Source of the DNA: JAHCHG01 sp041394845
GTDB taxonomy: Bacteria; Acidobacteriota; Blastocatellia; Pyrinomonadales; Pyrinomonadaceae
Assembly: GCA_041394845.1 (NCBI GenBank)
Contig: JAWKHL010000001.1
Span: 2,046,001 to 2,110,000, forward strand
Length of the DNA stretch: 64,000 nucleotides
Reading direction: 5' to 3'
Made by a program: the position numbers and the translations under genes. Positions 9,017 to 17,548 of the stretch are shown in pieces. How positions within the stretch are numbered: the stretch's first letter is position 1; every line of letters starts with the position of its first letter. The notes under the pieces are model-generated. The model was not told the DNA's origin. It made no database searches and saw only the letters and a program-made list of their open reading frames with translations.

Positions 9017-9178
9017 TCACTTGCAGTTTTTGCGTTTCCACTTCTCGCAGTTTTCTTTGGTGTCGGGCCCGTAAACCTTGCGATGGGTTCCGACGATCAA
9101 CGCGTCCTCCGGCGCGACGATGCAATCTTTGGTGCCTTCCCCGACCCGCGCCGCCACGATGTATTTCCGTTCCGCCAT
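9017..9178 (-). CDS. Small hypothetical protein (53 aa)
   Basis: From ATG 9178: MAERKYIVAARVGEGTKD..., 53 residues, basic and Cys-containing at the C-terminus (CEKWKRKNCK). AAGGAG 9 bp upstream of this ATG is a strong ribosome binding site and decides the start; a longer frame up to 9256 runs into repeat sequence and is not favoured. No family recognised. The neighbours are a repeat (upstream) and an SDR gene convergent in position but on the same strand. Confidence 0.55.
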   Translation of the reverse strand: MAERKYIVAARVGEGTKDCIVAPEDALIVGTHRKVYGPDTKENCEKWKRKNCK

Positions 9179-9246
9179 AATCTTCCGCTCCTTCTGGTTT
9201 TTTTTCAAAGCCTCAAAACAAAAGCGGCCTCCACAAGCATAAAAAA

Positions 9247-9285
9247 AACCGCTCACCGCTCACCGCTTTCTGCTCACTAAAAGTG
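9247..9285. repeat. CACCGCT tandem unit
   Basis: Units accgctcaccgctcaccgctttctgctcact, the same family as 4174-4209 and 57336-57366. No inverted partner nearby. Confidence 0.7.
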
Positions 9286-9298
9286 ATATACCGAATTT

Positions 9299-10282
9299 TC
9301 AGCCGAATTGTTCCCGATCGGCGACGATCCGGTCCATCACGGCATCCATCTCCTCATCGACGGTCCCGCGCGAAGGGTCTTCGCCGAACCAGTCGGCGAT
9401 CTCCCTGACGCCCTGCGAATAGGGAATGGTGGCGGCGAAACCGGGGACGACCCGTTTGATCTTGGAATTGTCGAAGATCATACTGTGCGATTTATCCCCC
9501 AAAAGCCCCGCGCCCCAATCTTCGTGATAGCGGGCGATCACATCCGAAGGAACGTGGATGATGTCGGTTTCGAGGCCGAAGGCGCGGGCGACCAGTTCAA
9601 AGATCCGGTTCCAGGTCAGCACTTCGTCCGAGGTGATATGAAAAACCTCGCCGATGGCGTGCGAGTTTCCCAAAAGGCCGATCAATCCCTTGGCGAAATC
9701 CCGATGATGGGTCAGCGTCCAGAGCGAGGTCCCGTCGCCGTGGACAATCACCTTTTTGCCCCGGCGCATCCGCTCGATGACGGTGTAACGCCCGGTAAAC
9801 GGCAACATCGTCCGGTCGTACGTGTGCGAGGGCCGGACGATCGTAACCGGAAAATCCTCCTCGCGCCAGGCCTTGACCAAACGATCCTCGCAGGCGATCT
9901 TGTCGCGCGAATACTGCCAGAAAGGGTTTTTGAGCGGGGTCGATTCGGTTACCGGCAACGCGACGGGCGGCGTCTGATAGGCCGAGGCCGAACTGATAAA
10001 AACGTACTGATCGGTCCGGTCGCGAAAAACTTCGAGATCGGTTTCTATATTCTCCGGCCTGAAAGCGATCCAATCGACGACCGCGTCGAACCGGAGATCA
10101 CCGAGGGCTTTTTCGACCGACTCCCGGTCGCGGATGTCGCCGATCAGGATCCGGGCATTTTCCGGCGCCGACCGGGACGACTGCCCCCGGTTCAGCAGGT
10201 AAAGTTCCATCCCCCGCTCGACCGCCAAAGCCGAACAGGCCGAACTGATGATTCCCGTGCCCCCGATGAACAATACTTTCAT
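9299..10282 (-). CDS. NAD-dependent epimerase/dehydratase (extended SDR)
   Basis: 327 residues. GGTGIIS at residues 8-14 is the Rossmann nucleotide loop, followed by 'LLNRGQSS', 'LIGDIRDRESVEKAL' and 'VVDWIAF'; FISSASAYQ and YSRDK give the Ser and Tyr-xxx-Lys catalytic set. 'IVRPSHTYD' and 'VHGDGTSLWTLTHHRDFAKGLIGLLGN' are typical of sugar-nucleotide-type extended SDRs (the same group includes plant CSP41-like proteins). Substrate unknown. No sugar genes are adjacent. Confidence 0.85.
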   Translation of the reverse strand: MKVLFIGGTGIISSACSALAVERGMELYLLNRGQSSRSAPENARILIGDIRDRESVEKALGDLRFDAVVDWIAFRPENIETDLEVFRDRTDQYVFISSASAYQTPPVALPVTESTPLKNPFWQYSRDKIACEDRLVKAWREEDFPVTIVRPSHTYDRTMLPFTGRYTVIERMRRGKKVIVHGDGTSLWTLTHHRDFAKGLIGLLGNSHAIGEVFHITSDEVLTWNRIFELVARAFGLETDIIHVPSDVIARYHEDWGAGLLGDKSHSMIFDNSKIKRVVPGFAATIPYSQGVREIADWFGEDPSRGTVDEEMDAVMDRIVADREQFG

Positions 10283-10350
10283 AACTTTCGATTTGAGGAA
10301 GGGTCATCTTCTGAGCAGAAACCGATGCAGTTTCTGCTGAAAAGAAAAAA

Positions 10351-10617
10351 CTATTCTTCCGGTGCCGAAAACCTCGGAACCAGAAAATTGTAAAGCCAAG
10401 CCAGGATGGCTCCGCCGATAAATCCGTCGGCCAGCCCCCAGATAAGTCCGATAAAACTTCCGGCGGGGCTGATGTTGTAACCTCTGTAAACCTGACCCAG
10501 AAAATTCACCTGACCCGTGGAACCTTCAAAGAGGATTATCCACCAGGTGACCAGAAAGAGGCCGAATCCCCAGACCAGAGCGAAGGTTACGGCCAATGCT
10601 TTGATATTCAATTTCAT
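10351..10617 (-). CDS. Small two-helix membrane protein (often called 'bacteriophage holin')
   Basis: 88 residues from ATG 10617, preceded by a very strong AGGAGG. Two hydrophobic helices ('ALAVTFALVWGFGLFLVTWW' and 'FIGLIWGLADGFIGGAILAW') separated by a conserved-looking loop 'VYRGYNISPAGS'. Similar chromosomal proteins are annotated as holin in databases, but no phage genes are near, so that label should not be taken as function. The 66 in-frame codons further upstream belong to the intergenic space. Confidence 0.7.
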   Translation of the reverse strand: MKLNIKALAVTFALVWGFGLFLVTWWIILFEGSTGQVNFLGQVYRGYNISPAGSFIGLIWGLADGFIGGAILAWLYNFLVPRFSAPEE

Positions 10618-10775
10618 TTTTTTATACCTCCTATAATGGCGGTTGTCATCGGTCCGTAAAATCTCGCTCCGAGACAAGTATAATCCCCTTCCGCAAAAGA
10701 ACAAAGGAGGCGGCAAAATGAATTCTTTCCGAATCCCGGCTTTGTTTTTTTTCCGTAAAAAACGGCTTCCCCGGT

Positions 10776-11357
10776 CTAAACGTGGTATTTCGAGGGAAGA
10801 TTCTCCCTTCCCCATTTCAAGGCCCGGCTCATCCAGACCAATTCGTCCAGAAAACCCTGAACCCGTTTGTCGTAGGCCGCGTCGAGCAGATTTCCCTTTT
10901 CGTCGAACTTACCTGCCACCTGAGGAAAATTAAGATCGGTGAATGTGACGGCCAAACCCAGTTCCCTGACCATCGGGACGCAGGCTTCGATGACCCGCGT
11001 TCCGCCCCAGACGCCGGCCGAAACTCCGACCAGGGCCACCGCCTTGTGAATGTATTCCGGCAGAAGCAGATCGAGAACCGATTTCAAAATGCCGGGATAA
11101 CCGTGATTGTATTCGGGCGTGACGATCACCAGACCGTCGGCTTTGATGATCGCATCGCGCCATTCGGGAAAATCGTCCTTGAGTTCCATCCCGTAATGAT
11201 CCTGCGGAAGCCGGAAATCGCCAACGTCAAAAATCCGCGTCTCGATCTCGGCTCTCTCCTCCATCCGGGCGGACACCCAGCGGGCGACATTTTCGCTCTG
11301 CCGGTCCCGGCGGTTGGTTCCGAGCAGGACGGGTAAAAATAATCGGGCGTCTTTCAT
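10776..11357 (-). CDS. NADPH-dependent FMN reductase family protein
   Basis: 193 residues from ATG 11357 (MKDARLFLPVLLGTNRR); ATG 11375 adds six residues and cannot be excluded. Flavodoxin fold: LGTNRRDRQSENVA (FMN phosphate loop), 'DGLVIVTPEYNHGYPGILKSVLD' (the TPEYN.GYPG..K signature of the NADPH-dependent FMN reductase/chromate reductase group) and 'ALVGVSAGVWGGTRV'. Likely a soluble quinone or azo reductase. It ends 158 bp before the small membrane protein. Confidence 0.88.
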   Translation of the reverse strand: MKDARLFLPVLLGTNRRDRQSENVARWVSARMEERAEIETRIFDVGDFRLPQDHYGMELKDDFPEWRDAIIKADGLVIVTPEYNHGYPGILKSVLDLLLPEYIHKAVALVGVSAGVWGGTRVIEACVPMVRELGLAVTFTDLNFPQVAGKFDEKGNLLDAAYDKRVQGFLDELVWMSRALKWGRENLPSKYHV

Positions 11358-11421
11358 AATTTTTTTTCCGTTCATTATGCCAACAAACCGGAATTAAACA
11401 AAGGATCGGCCTCCGAAAGAC

Positions 11422-11450
11422 AAAAAACCCCCCGTCGCCGGAGGGTTTTT
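11422..11450 (-). terminator. Rho-independent terminator
   Basis: On the minus strand: AAAAACCCTCCGGCGACGGG-type hairpin (CCCTCC..GGGGGG stem around a GGCGAC loop) followed by a run of six T and TCTTT. It lies between the end of the diguanylate cyclase region (11729) and the reductase start (11357), so it separates the two transcripts. Confidence 0.8.
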
Positions 11451-11486
11451 GGTTTGAAAAAGTTCGTGGAGTTGCTCCTAATCAAA

Positions 11487-11729
11487 CTTCAGTTCGACAT
11501 AAGCCATCGAAGATGGCAATATGTTTTTAGCCCATAACGCCAGTTATGGGAACGATTTAGCGATTTATTCCGAGCCATTGAAAATGGCGGCATAAAAGAC
11601 ATTTCCCCATTTTCAATGGCTTTATCAAAATGGCGATTTCCCCCACGATTAACATCGTGGGCGGCGAAGCGGGGAATAATGACGTCGGTTTCACCGACTA
11701 AATTCGATTTTCTTATGTCGAATTGACGT
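11487..11729. mobile_element. Multi-hairpin structured element (copy A)
   Basis: About 243 bp. Ends ACTTCAGTTCGACATAAG and, in reverse complement, ACGTCAATTCGACATAAG match at 16 of 18 positions; TAATCAAA occurs on both sides (11479-11486 and 11730-11737), a probable 8-bp duplication that sits on the stop codon of the GGDEF gene. Inside are several hairpins: GCCATCgaaGATGGC, CCCATAACgccaGTTATGGG, GCCATtgaaaATGGC, CCCACGATtaacATCGTGGG and GTCGGTttcACCGAC. The layout matches 15066-15284 with different stem sequences. No coding capacity. Confidence 0.75.
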
Positions 11730-12634
11730 TAATCAAAAATCATCTTGCGCGAAAGAACGGCCATCGCCTCCTGTTGTTCGAAGTTGTTTTCGCGACCGAG
11801 TTCGCGGAAACGAACCGAGTTCTTGCCGCTCCTTTTGACCTCGTACATCAGATTGTCGGCAAACTTTAACATCTCGTCGATCGTCGCCGGCGGTATGGCG
11901 CACGAGAGAACCCCGATGCTGAAGGTGACCGGCCAGCCCTTCTCGTCCATCTCGCATTGCAGTTTCTCCCGCAGTTTGTTGATCACGGCCTGCGACTGCT
12001 GGGAATTGGTTTCGGGCAACAAAATGACGAACTCGTCGCCGCCGACCCGGGCGATGGTGTCGCTGGCCCGCAGATTCTGTTTGACCACCTCGACCACCCG
12101 AACCAGAACGTTGCTGCCGACGTGATGCCCGAGAGTGTCGTTGACCTGTTTGAAATTGTCGGCGTCCAGATAAACGATCGAAAGATCGTGCCGGTAACGG
12201 ATCGAGCGGTCGATCTCGGTCTGGGCCGTTTCGTAAAAAGAACGCGGATTGGCCGCTCCGGTCAGATAATCGGTCCGGGCCATGCGGCTCTCCTGACGAT
12301 AGGATTCCTTTAATTTATCGAGCAGGAGCGAAACGATGATAAAGAAACCGAGCCGGGTGGCCGAATTCCAGAACGGGATCAGAGAGTTGGAAAACTGCTG
12401 ACCGGCCATATCGTTGGCGAGATGCCAGGTTACGGCGCTGATAACGGAGAGCGAAATTGCCACCCTTTTATCGCCGCCCCAGGCCGCCAGCGCCACCGGC
12501 ATCAGGTAAAACAGGGAAAATGAAAATTCAAAACCGGTGAAATAATCGATCGTTCCCAACACGGCCACTTGAAATAAAGCCAGCACCAAGATCTGAGATT
12601 TATGAAAGCTTTGCAGATTATTCAGGAATTTCAA
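11729..12634 (-). CDS. Membrane-bound diguanylate cyclase (GGDEF)
   Basis: 301 residues. Residues 1-105 hold about four membrane helices with little extramembrane sequence, a MASE-like sensor. The GGDEF domain (about 120-280) has TDYLTGAANPRSF, YLDADNFKQVND (metal/substrate Asp), RVGGDEF with the intact GGDEF loop at 198-202, and an RxxD inhibitory site (RASD 189-192) exactly five residues before it, so it should make cyclic di-GMP and be feedback-inhibited. The last 25 residues after the domain are a variable tail. The stop codon overlaps the duplication of the structured element. Confidence 0.93.
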   Translation of the reverse strand: MKFLNNLQSFHKSQILVLALFQVAVLGTIDYFTGFEFSFSLFYLMPVALAAWGGDKRVAISLSVISAVTWHLANDMAGQQFSNSLIPFWNSATRLGFFIIVSLLLDKLKESYRQESRMARTDYLTGAANPRSFYETAQTEIDRSIRYRHDLSIVYLDADNFKQVNDTLGHHVGSNVLVRVVEVVKQNLRASDTIARVGGDEFVILLPETNSQQSQAVINKLREKLQCEMDEKGWPVTFSIGVLSCAIPPATIDEMLKFADNLMYEVKRSGKNSVRFRELGRENNFEQQEAMAVLSRKMIFD

Positions 12635-12948
12635 AGGAAAAATCCTCCATGTTTGCCCGCAGTTCCGCCCAAAAGTTCAAAACGGATTCGGGACGGTGAG
12701 TGTTGATTAAAATAGTCGATTGAACTCACTTTGATAAAGCAGTAGGGATTGAGCACAAGTGGGAAAGCGCAGCAAACTGCACATATTATTTTTAACAGAT
12801 TTGGGCCAACATTGTAAAGCCTATTTTAACAATGTTGGCATATTCCATAAATCGGAAACCACAGCCTCCGAAAATGGATGGGGGCGTTTTCGTCCCTCTT
12901 TTGAGGGGTTGGAGGAAAACCGGCCCGAAAAAAAATAATTCTCCCGGT
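12635..12948. other. 314-bp gene-free stretch with a hairpin
   Basis: No credible gene. The only structure I see is a perfect 11-bp inverted repeat, GCCAACATTGT (12805-12815) and ACAATGTTGGC (12829-12839), 171 bp upstream of the GGDEF start and without a T-run. It could be an operator or an mRNA leader structure for the cyclase gene, or mark the 3' end of the M28 peptidase transcript (stop at 12949). Confidence 0.5.
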
Positions 12949-14985
12949 TTAATTCTGTTTCCAGTCCATAACCCCGACCCTGACCAGATCCTCCAGATAA
13001 CGGGCGACCGTTTCCTGACGGACCGGCCCGAATTCGGCGGAAAGAGCGTCGCGGATCTCCGAAACGCTTCGTTGGCCATCAACGAAATTGGCCAACTCGA
13101 ACTTGGCGTCGCCCGAGAGACGGTTTTCCCTTTTTTGATAAAATTCCAGATCTCCGCCCGAGAGTTTGCTTTCCGGCAATCCGAAATCGAGCGGTCCGCG
13201 CGTTTTGCGAACCGGGACCCGCGCGTCCGCCCGCCGGGCAAATTCGGCCCTGTCGAAACCGAGTTTCCCGGCTCGCGTCCGAAGCATGGCGGAAAGCGAT
13301 TGATATTGCCGGTCGAGTTCGCCTCGAAGCATTTCGACGGTTTTCCCCGCTCCGCTATTGAAATTCAGGATCGACCCCAAAGTTGCCTTTTCGTTCAAAA
13401 ATCCAAGCCTCAGGACATTGTCCGCTTCGGCGTAAAGATCGTTGCCTTGAGAGGTCGCTTCGGACAATAACAGATCGGCCCGGCCGAGCGAAGCGGACAA
13501 ACGGCCCGAGCTTTTGGCAAAGGTCAGAAAAGCGAGCCGGTCGGCCTGTTCCTCGCTCAGATCCGAAAGATAGAGCGCCGTTCCGGCGGCGATCAGTTCG
13601 CACCGTTCGAGTTCGACCGGATCGACCTTGTCGGGCGTGTCCTCCGAGGTGTGATGGGTGTAATCGGGATCGTGCGAGAACATCACGCCGGGAATCTTCC
13701 GGTCGATGAACATCATATGATCGCTCCCGCCCGAATAAGGCGTGATCCGGTAATTCATCGCCGACAGACTGCCGCGCGGCGTTCGGATGTCGAGAGAATC
13801 GACCATTTCGGCCATGTTTTCGATGACGTCGTTCAAAACCGAAGGGATCGACGCGGGCGTTCTGGTCAGGATCAATCTCGAATGCAGGAGTTCCAGATTC
13901 TCGCCGACCATGTCCATGTTCAGATTGGCCAAAACCTTGCCCCCGAGTTCGACGCCTCTCATCTCCGGGTGCTTGTCGATGTAGGCCATGGTCCCGTACC
14001 ATTCGGGGACCCACAGGAATCTGATCGAGCGTTTCGGCCTCGGAATCCGCCCCGTCCTGATCCCCTCCTGCAATGTCCGGGCGATGTCCAGAAGAGCCGC
14101 CGACCCGCTGGCGTTGTCGTTGGCCGATTCTTTCGGATGATCGAGATGGGCGCTGAAAACGATCTCCTCGTCCGGTTTTTCGGCTCCCGGGATGCGGGCC
14201 ACGACGACATCCATAAAATACGATTCCAGACCGATCCCGCGAGCCTCCGCTTTGACCACCACCTTTTGCCCCGATTCCAGAAGCTTTCTCAGTTTTTCGC
14301 CCTGGCGGTTGGTCAGATTAAAACCGAAGGTCACCCTTTCGAGTTCCTCGGTCCGCGGCCACATTCCGGTGTAGGCGAGCATATCGGGATATTCTTTGGC
14401 CCGGTCGTCGTCGAGGTAACAGACGACCGCTTTGGCCCCGTATTTGAGAACCGCCAGACGGTGAACATTGCCGCCGTAACCGGTCGCCAGAACGATCTTG
14501 CCCTTTACGTCCTTGCCGGCGTAATCGGCGTCCGACGTTCCGCTTCCGACGTAAACCAGTTCGCCGGTCGCCGATCCCGCGTTGGAATAGGTCATCAGGC
14601 TCATCGCCACTTCCGGGTAACCGACGATCCTTTCTTCAAACGGTTCAATCATCCTCAGTTCGGCCCACTCCATATCGAACCCGGACGGCGATTGCCAGGT
14701 CTGATACTCGACCCGGCCGTCGGATTTGTAGGATTCGGTAAAAGCCTCATTTTCCGAAAAACCGAACCGCCGGAGCTGAGAGAGAACGTATTTACCGGCC
14801 TCGCGGTACTGGCGGGACCCTTGAATCCGGCTGTGCCGGGTGATCTCGATGACGTGATCCTTGGCCAGTTCACCGCTCAACCCTTCGTGCAGAAGATCTC
14901 TCAGTTTCGGATCAAGCAGGGATTCCTGTCCGAGAAGATTTGAAAACAGGATCAAAGATAAAAAAACGGCCCCGAAAAATTTCAT
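12949..14985 (-). CDS. Secreted M28-family zinc aminopeptidase with PA domain
   Basis: 678 residues with a signal peptide (KFFGAVFLSLILFSNLLGQ). A protease-associated insert spans about 130-240 ('ELVYVGSGTSDADYAGKDVKGKIVLA'). The M28 metal site is intact: His280 (SAHLDH), Asp290 (SANDNASGS), Glu328 (WVPEW), Asp358 (NLNMDMVG) and His444 (DYTHHTSEDT). A roughly 200-residue C-terminal extension is of unknown fold. Exported peptide degradation is the likely role. AAGGAG 7 bp before ATG 14985 supports the start. Confidence 0.9.
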   Translation of the reverse strand: MKFFGAVFLSLILFSNLLGQESLLDPKLRDLLHEGLSGELAKDHVIEITRHSRIQGSRQYREAGKYVLSQLRRFGFSENEAFTESYKSDGRVEYQTWQSPSGFDMEWAELRMIEPFEERIVGYPEVAMSLMTYSNAGSATGELVYVGSGTSDADYAGKDVKGKIVLATGYGGNVHRLAVLKYGAKAVVCYLDDDRAKEYPDMLAYTGMWPRTEELERVTFGFNLTNRQGEKLRKLLESGQKVVVKAEARGIGLESYFMDVVVARIPGAEKPDEEIVFSAHLDHPKESANDNASGSAALLDIARTLQEGIRTGRIPRPKRSIRFLWVPEWYGTMAYIDKHPEMRGVELGGKVLANLNMDMVGENLELLHSRLILTRTPASIPSVLNDVIENMAEMVDSLDIRTPRGSLSAMNYRITPYSGGSDHMMFIDRKIPGVMFSHDPDYTHHTSEDTPDKVDPVELERCELIAAGTALYLSDLSEEQADRLAFLTFAKSSGRLSASLGRADLLLSEATSQGNDLYAEADNVLRLGFLNEKATLGSILNFNSGAGKTVEMLRGELDRQYQSLSAMLRTRAGKLGFDRAEFARRADARVPVRKTRGPLDFGLPESKLSGGDLEFYQKRENRLSGDAKFELANFVDGQRSVSEIRDALSAEFGPVRQETVARYLEDLVRVGVMDWKQN

Positions 14986-15001
14986 TCCGATTCTCCTTTT
15001 G

Positions 15002-15312
15002 GGGTTAATGGTTAATAGTTAATGGTTAATTGTCTAAATTCCGCACCGGCAATTAACCATTAACTGTATTGAAAAATTAGGTTAGGTTGATATTTCGTCC
15101 CAGCCGATGAAATCGGCGACATATTTGTAACCCACAGCGCCAGCTGTGGGAATTTATGGAAACCGAATCGGTTAAGCCCTCAAAGAGGGCGGCATAAATT
15201 TTTGTCGCCGATTTCATCGGCTGGGTCTGAAATGTATCAGCCCGACACGGAAAAAAGTTCTGTCTAACCTAATTTGTCAATACAATTAACTATTAACCAT
15301 TAACCATTAACG
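15002..15312. repeat. GTTAATG-unit hairpin, interrupted by a structured element
   Basis: Left arm ggttaatggttaatagttaa (15004-15033 region) would pair with caattaaccattaact... The right arm is broken: after ATTAACT (15059-15065) comes an insert of about 219 bp, then ATTAACT is repeated (15285-15291) and the arm resumes with attaaccattaaccattaac. This is one repeat inserted into another; it fills the 338-bp gap between the SRPBCC-like gene and the M28 peptidase. Confidence 0.75.
15066..15284. mobile_element. Multi-hairpin structured element (copy B)
   Basis: Ends GTATTGAAAAATTAGGTTAGG and, in reverse complement, GTATTGACAAATTAGGTTAGA (19 of 21 positions identical), flanked by ATTAACT duplications. 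Inside: CAGCCGATGAAATCGGC at the left, CCCACAGCgccaGCTGTGGG, GCCctcaaagaGGGC followed by ggcataaa, and GCCGATTTCATCGGCTG at the right. The order and the spacers (tatttgtaa, cgccag, gggaa, ggcggcataaa) match copy A at 11487-11729, while the stems differ by paired changes. Confidence 0.75.
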
Positions 15313-15323
15313 ATCTCTAAACC

Positions 15324-15818
15324 TCATTTCTCCAGTTCCTTCCTCAGGTAAACTGCCACGTCCTTGATGAACTGATGAACCGATGCCTCGGCGATCCGAT
15401 GGCCGACGACCGCGTTGACCGCGCTTCCCAGAACTCCGAAAGGAACCTCGTAATTGCCCAGCAGATCGAGCTGGGTTTCGGTCGAGGTCAGCGGGTAGAT
15501 CGAAAGTTCGGCCTTCATCAGCGGGAAGAGTCCCGGCATCTGCGAAGCCTTCCATTCCAGTTCGAGACAGGTCATCTCGGGCATCATGATCTTTTTCGGC
15601 TGATCTTCGACCGATTTGACCGAGATGGCGATGTCGGCCCCGATCTCGATCCCGCCGATGTTGACGTGCAGTTCCGAAGCGACCGTCTTGGCCCGCTGGG
15701 CGGCGACCTTGGTGGCGTTGCGGAAAACCGTTTCCGGGTCCCGGCTCAAAACTTGGCGAACCGCTTCATACGGATGATTGACGTAATCGTAAACGCGCAG
15801 GGTTTTTGCTTTGCTCAC
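15324..15818 (-). CDS. SRPBCC/START-like domain protein
   Basis: 164 residues from GTG 15818; a GTG at 15830 is possible, but the AAGGAG (15831-15836) would then touch the start codon, so the later GTG with an 11-nt spacer is preferred. The sequence 'LRVYDYVNHPYEAVRQVLSRDPETVFRNAT' and a C-terminal helix 'HRIAEASVHQFIKDVAVYLRKELEK' fit a START/SRPBCC lipid-binding fold. Soluble. Role unknown. Confidence 0.6.
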   Translation of the reverse strand: MSKAKTLRVYDYVNHPYEAVRQVLSRDPETVFRNATKVAAQRAKTVASELHVNIGGIEIGADIAISVKSVEDQPKKIMMPEMTCLELEWKASQMPGLFPLMKAELSIYPLTSTETQLDLLGNYEVPFGVLGSAVNAVVGHRIAEASVHQFIKDVAVYLRKELEK

Positions 15819-15947
15819 GGTAAGATTCACTCCTTGTCTGTTTTTTTTGGGAATGCCTTTCCAAAATGGATTTTAATTCTATTTCTCGGAACCACAACAA
15901 GTATAGGCGAAAATGCCTTGAGGGACAAAGCTTTATCCCGACAATAA

Positions 15948-15978
15948 AGGTCCGGTTTCGGCGAGAAAAACCGGACCT
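15948..15978 (-). terminator. Hairpin at the 3' end of the CYTH gene
   Basis: AGGTCCGGTTT (15948-15958) pairs with AAACCGGACCT (15968-15978) around GGCGAGAAA-type loop sequence; on the minus strand it begins at the TAG stop of the CYTH gene and is followed by TTATTGT. Probable terminator with a weak T-tract. Confidence 0.6.
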
Positions 15979-16504
15979 AACAAAAGGCCGAGAGTTTTTT
16001 CGACAATTCGGTTCGGGTGATCCGGCAAAGCGCGCCGCCGGTGAAAAAATCGTCCTCCGTAACCTCCGCCACGACGTAAACGGGAGGCTCGGCGGCCAGC
16101 AGATCTTCGAGGCCGTCCGCCTCGGTCTCGCATAAGATCAGCCCCTCCAATTCCCCGCCGAAAACGTCCACCGAGAAGATCCGTCCGCGATATTTTTGAT
16201 AATGGCGAACCTTTCGGAGCCGCTCTCCGGCCAGCGCATCAAACATTTCATACTCTTCCGTCGAAAGGAGGATCCGGCTGACCGTCCGAAAAAATGGAGA
16301 TTCCGATTCGGCCTTTTTATTGAGTTTGAAGATCCGCCTGCCGGTATCGGAATCGGTCAGCGATCTGAGGCGAAGTCTGGAGTTGTTCAGGTATTTATCC
16401 TCAAATGACTTGGAAAAGGACTCGACGTGCCTTTTCCAATCGGCCGAAGGCGGGACCAAAAACCTTCTTTCGTATTCGATCCGCGTGTATTTTGTGTCCG
16501 TCAT
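15977..16504 (-). CDS. CYTH-domain phosphohydrolase-like protein
   Basis: 175 residues. Begins with YTRIEYERRFLVP, the ExExK-like N-terminal strand of CYTH proteins (here EYERRF), then 'RLRLRSLTDSDTGRRIFKLNKKAE', 'KVRHYQKYRGRIFSVDVFGGELEGLILCETEAD' with the acidic and basic tunnel residues, and 'VTEDDFFTGGALCR'. CYTH enzymes hydrolyse triphosphates such as thiamine triphosphate or tripolyphosphate, or are adenylyl cyclases. Which applies here cannot be told. Confidence 0.85.
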   Translation of the reverse strand: MTDTKYTRIEYERRFLVPPSADWKRHVESFSKSFEDKYLNNSRLRLRSLTDSDTGRRIFKLNKKAESESPFFRTVSRILLSTEEYEMFDALAGERLRKVRHYQKYRGRIFSVDVFGGELEGLILCETEADGLEDLLAAEPPVYVVAEVTEDDFFTGGALCRITRTELSKKLSAFC

Positions 16505-16529
16505 AGCTCTCTAATTGCCAAAGCCCGAA

Positions 16530-17258
16530 CTATTCCCCGTCGGTCGAAACGGGTTTCCGGGCGACGATCCCGGTGGCGCACCCGTAAAAATAAGAGACCT
16601 TTTCGGCCTCGAAACCGGCCCGGCCAAACGCTTCGACGATCGGTTCACAGCCCCGGAACCTCTCGGTGTAGATCCCGAGCATCCGGTAGGTTTCGGGATT
16701 TCCCAAAAGAACACGGCCGAGAACCGGAACCACACTTTTGAGATACCACATGAACAGCGGCCGCAGACTCCAGCCCTTCGGTTCGGACATCTCGATCGCC
16801 GAAACGACGCCCCCGGGCCGCAGAATCCGGTACAACTCCCCGGCCAGACCGGGCTGAAATTCCTCGGCCAGCGTTTTGAGTCCGAAGGCCAAAAGGACCC
16901 GGTCAACCGATCCGTCTTCAAAACCGGTTTCCAGCGCGTTGCCTTCGATGACTTCGATGTCGGCGTCGGGATGGCGTTCGAGCCGCCGCCGGGCTCCGGC
17001 CAGCATTCCGGGCGAGAGATCGAGCGCCAGAAGTTTGCCCGAATCTCCGATCCGCTTGAGAATGAACGACCAGGTCTCGCCCTGCCCGCACATCAGATCG
17101 CAGACCACGTCCCCTTTTTCAAGCCCGGCCTTGTCGATGAACTGCCGCCGGAACCGGTGCGAAAACCCGAACGAGGTCAGATAGTTGACCCGGTCATACG
17201 ATCCCGCCATATCGTCAAAAAGCGTCCGCAGGTATTCCAATGTGTAGATGTTGTCCAT
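16530..17258 (-). CDS. UbiE/COQ5-type class I SAM methyltransferase
   Basis: 242 residues from ATG 17258 (MDNIYTLEYLRTLFDDMAGSYDRVN); the longer frame to 17327 adds sequence without a family match. Motif I CDLMCGQGETW, motif II-like 'LALDLSPGMLAGARRR', 'DRVLLAFGLKTL', and 'YRILRPGGVVSAIEMSEPKGW' are in order, with the 'YDRVNYLTSFG' UbiE-type N-terminus. Similar to the menaquinone/ubiquinone methylase family, but motif I is unusual (MCGQGE rather than GTGTG), so it may methylate another small molecule. Confidence 0.8.
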   Translation of the reverse strand: MDNIYTLEYLRTLFDDMAGSYDRVNYLTSFGFSHRFRRQFIDKAGLEKGDVVCDLMCGQGETWSFILKRIGDSGKLLALDLSPGMLAGARRRLERHPDADIEVIEGNALETGFEDGSVDRVLLAFGLKTLAEEFQPGLAGELYRILRPGGVVSAIEMSEPKGWSLRPLFMWYLKSVVPVLGRVLLGNPETYRMLGIYTERFRGCEPIVEAFGRAGFEAEKVSYFYGCATGIVARKPVSTDGE

Positions 17259-17548
17259 TCTTTTATGTCGCCAAAAATTCGCGGGCGTTGCCCGATCAAC
17301 GGACCGGGTAAGTGGGTGAAAAAACAATTGCCGGAATCCTTAAAACCTTCGTTCGTTTTAGACATAGACCGCCCAAACAATCTTTTTTTGCAAACTCCGG
17401 TTCAAGGCGGGCAAGGTCGTTATCAATGGACTGGTTAAATTAGTTTCAGGGCTGACGAACCAGAGAGCGGAGAAAAAAAACGAACCTCGGAGAAGGGACG
17501 GAGAACCGCCCCGAAAGCGCGGGGATGAAAGAGATCTTACGGTAATTG
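17259..17548. other. Gene-free stretch (290 bp)
   Basis: No credible coding frame, no clear inverted repeat and no recognisable promoter. It separates the UbiE-like gene from the SnoaL-like gene. Confidence 0.4.

Noticed and set aside
10351..10617. Phage holin, prophage remnant
   Set aside because: No other phage genes around and the family is widespread in chromosomes; the name is probably an annotation habit.
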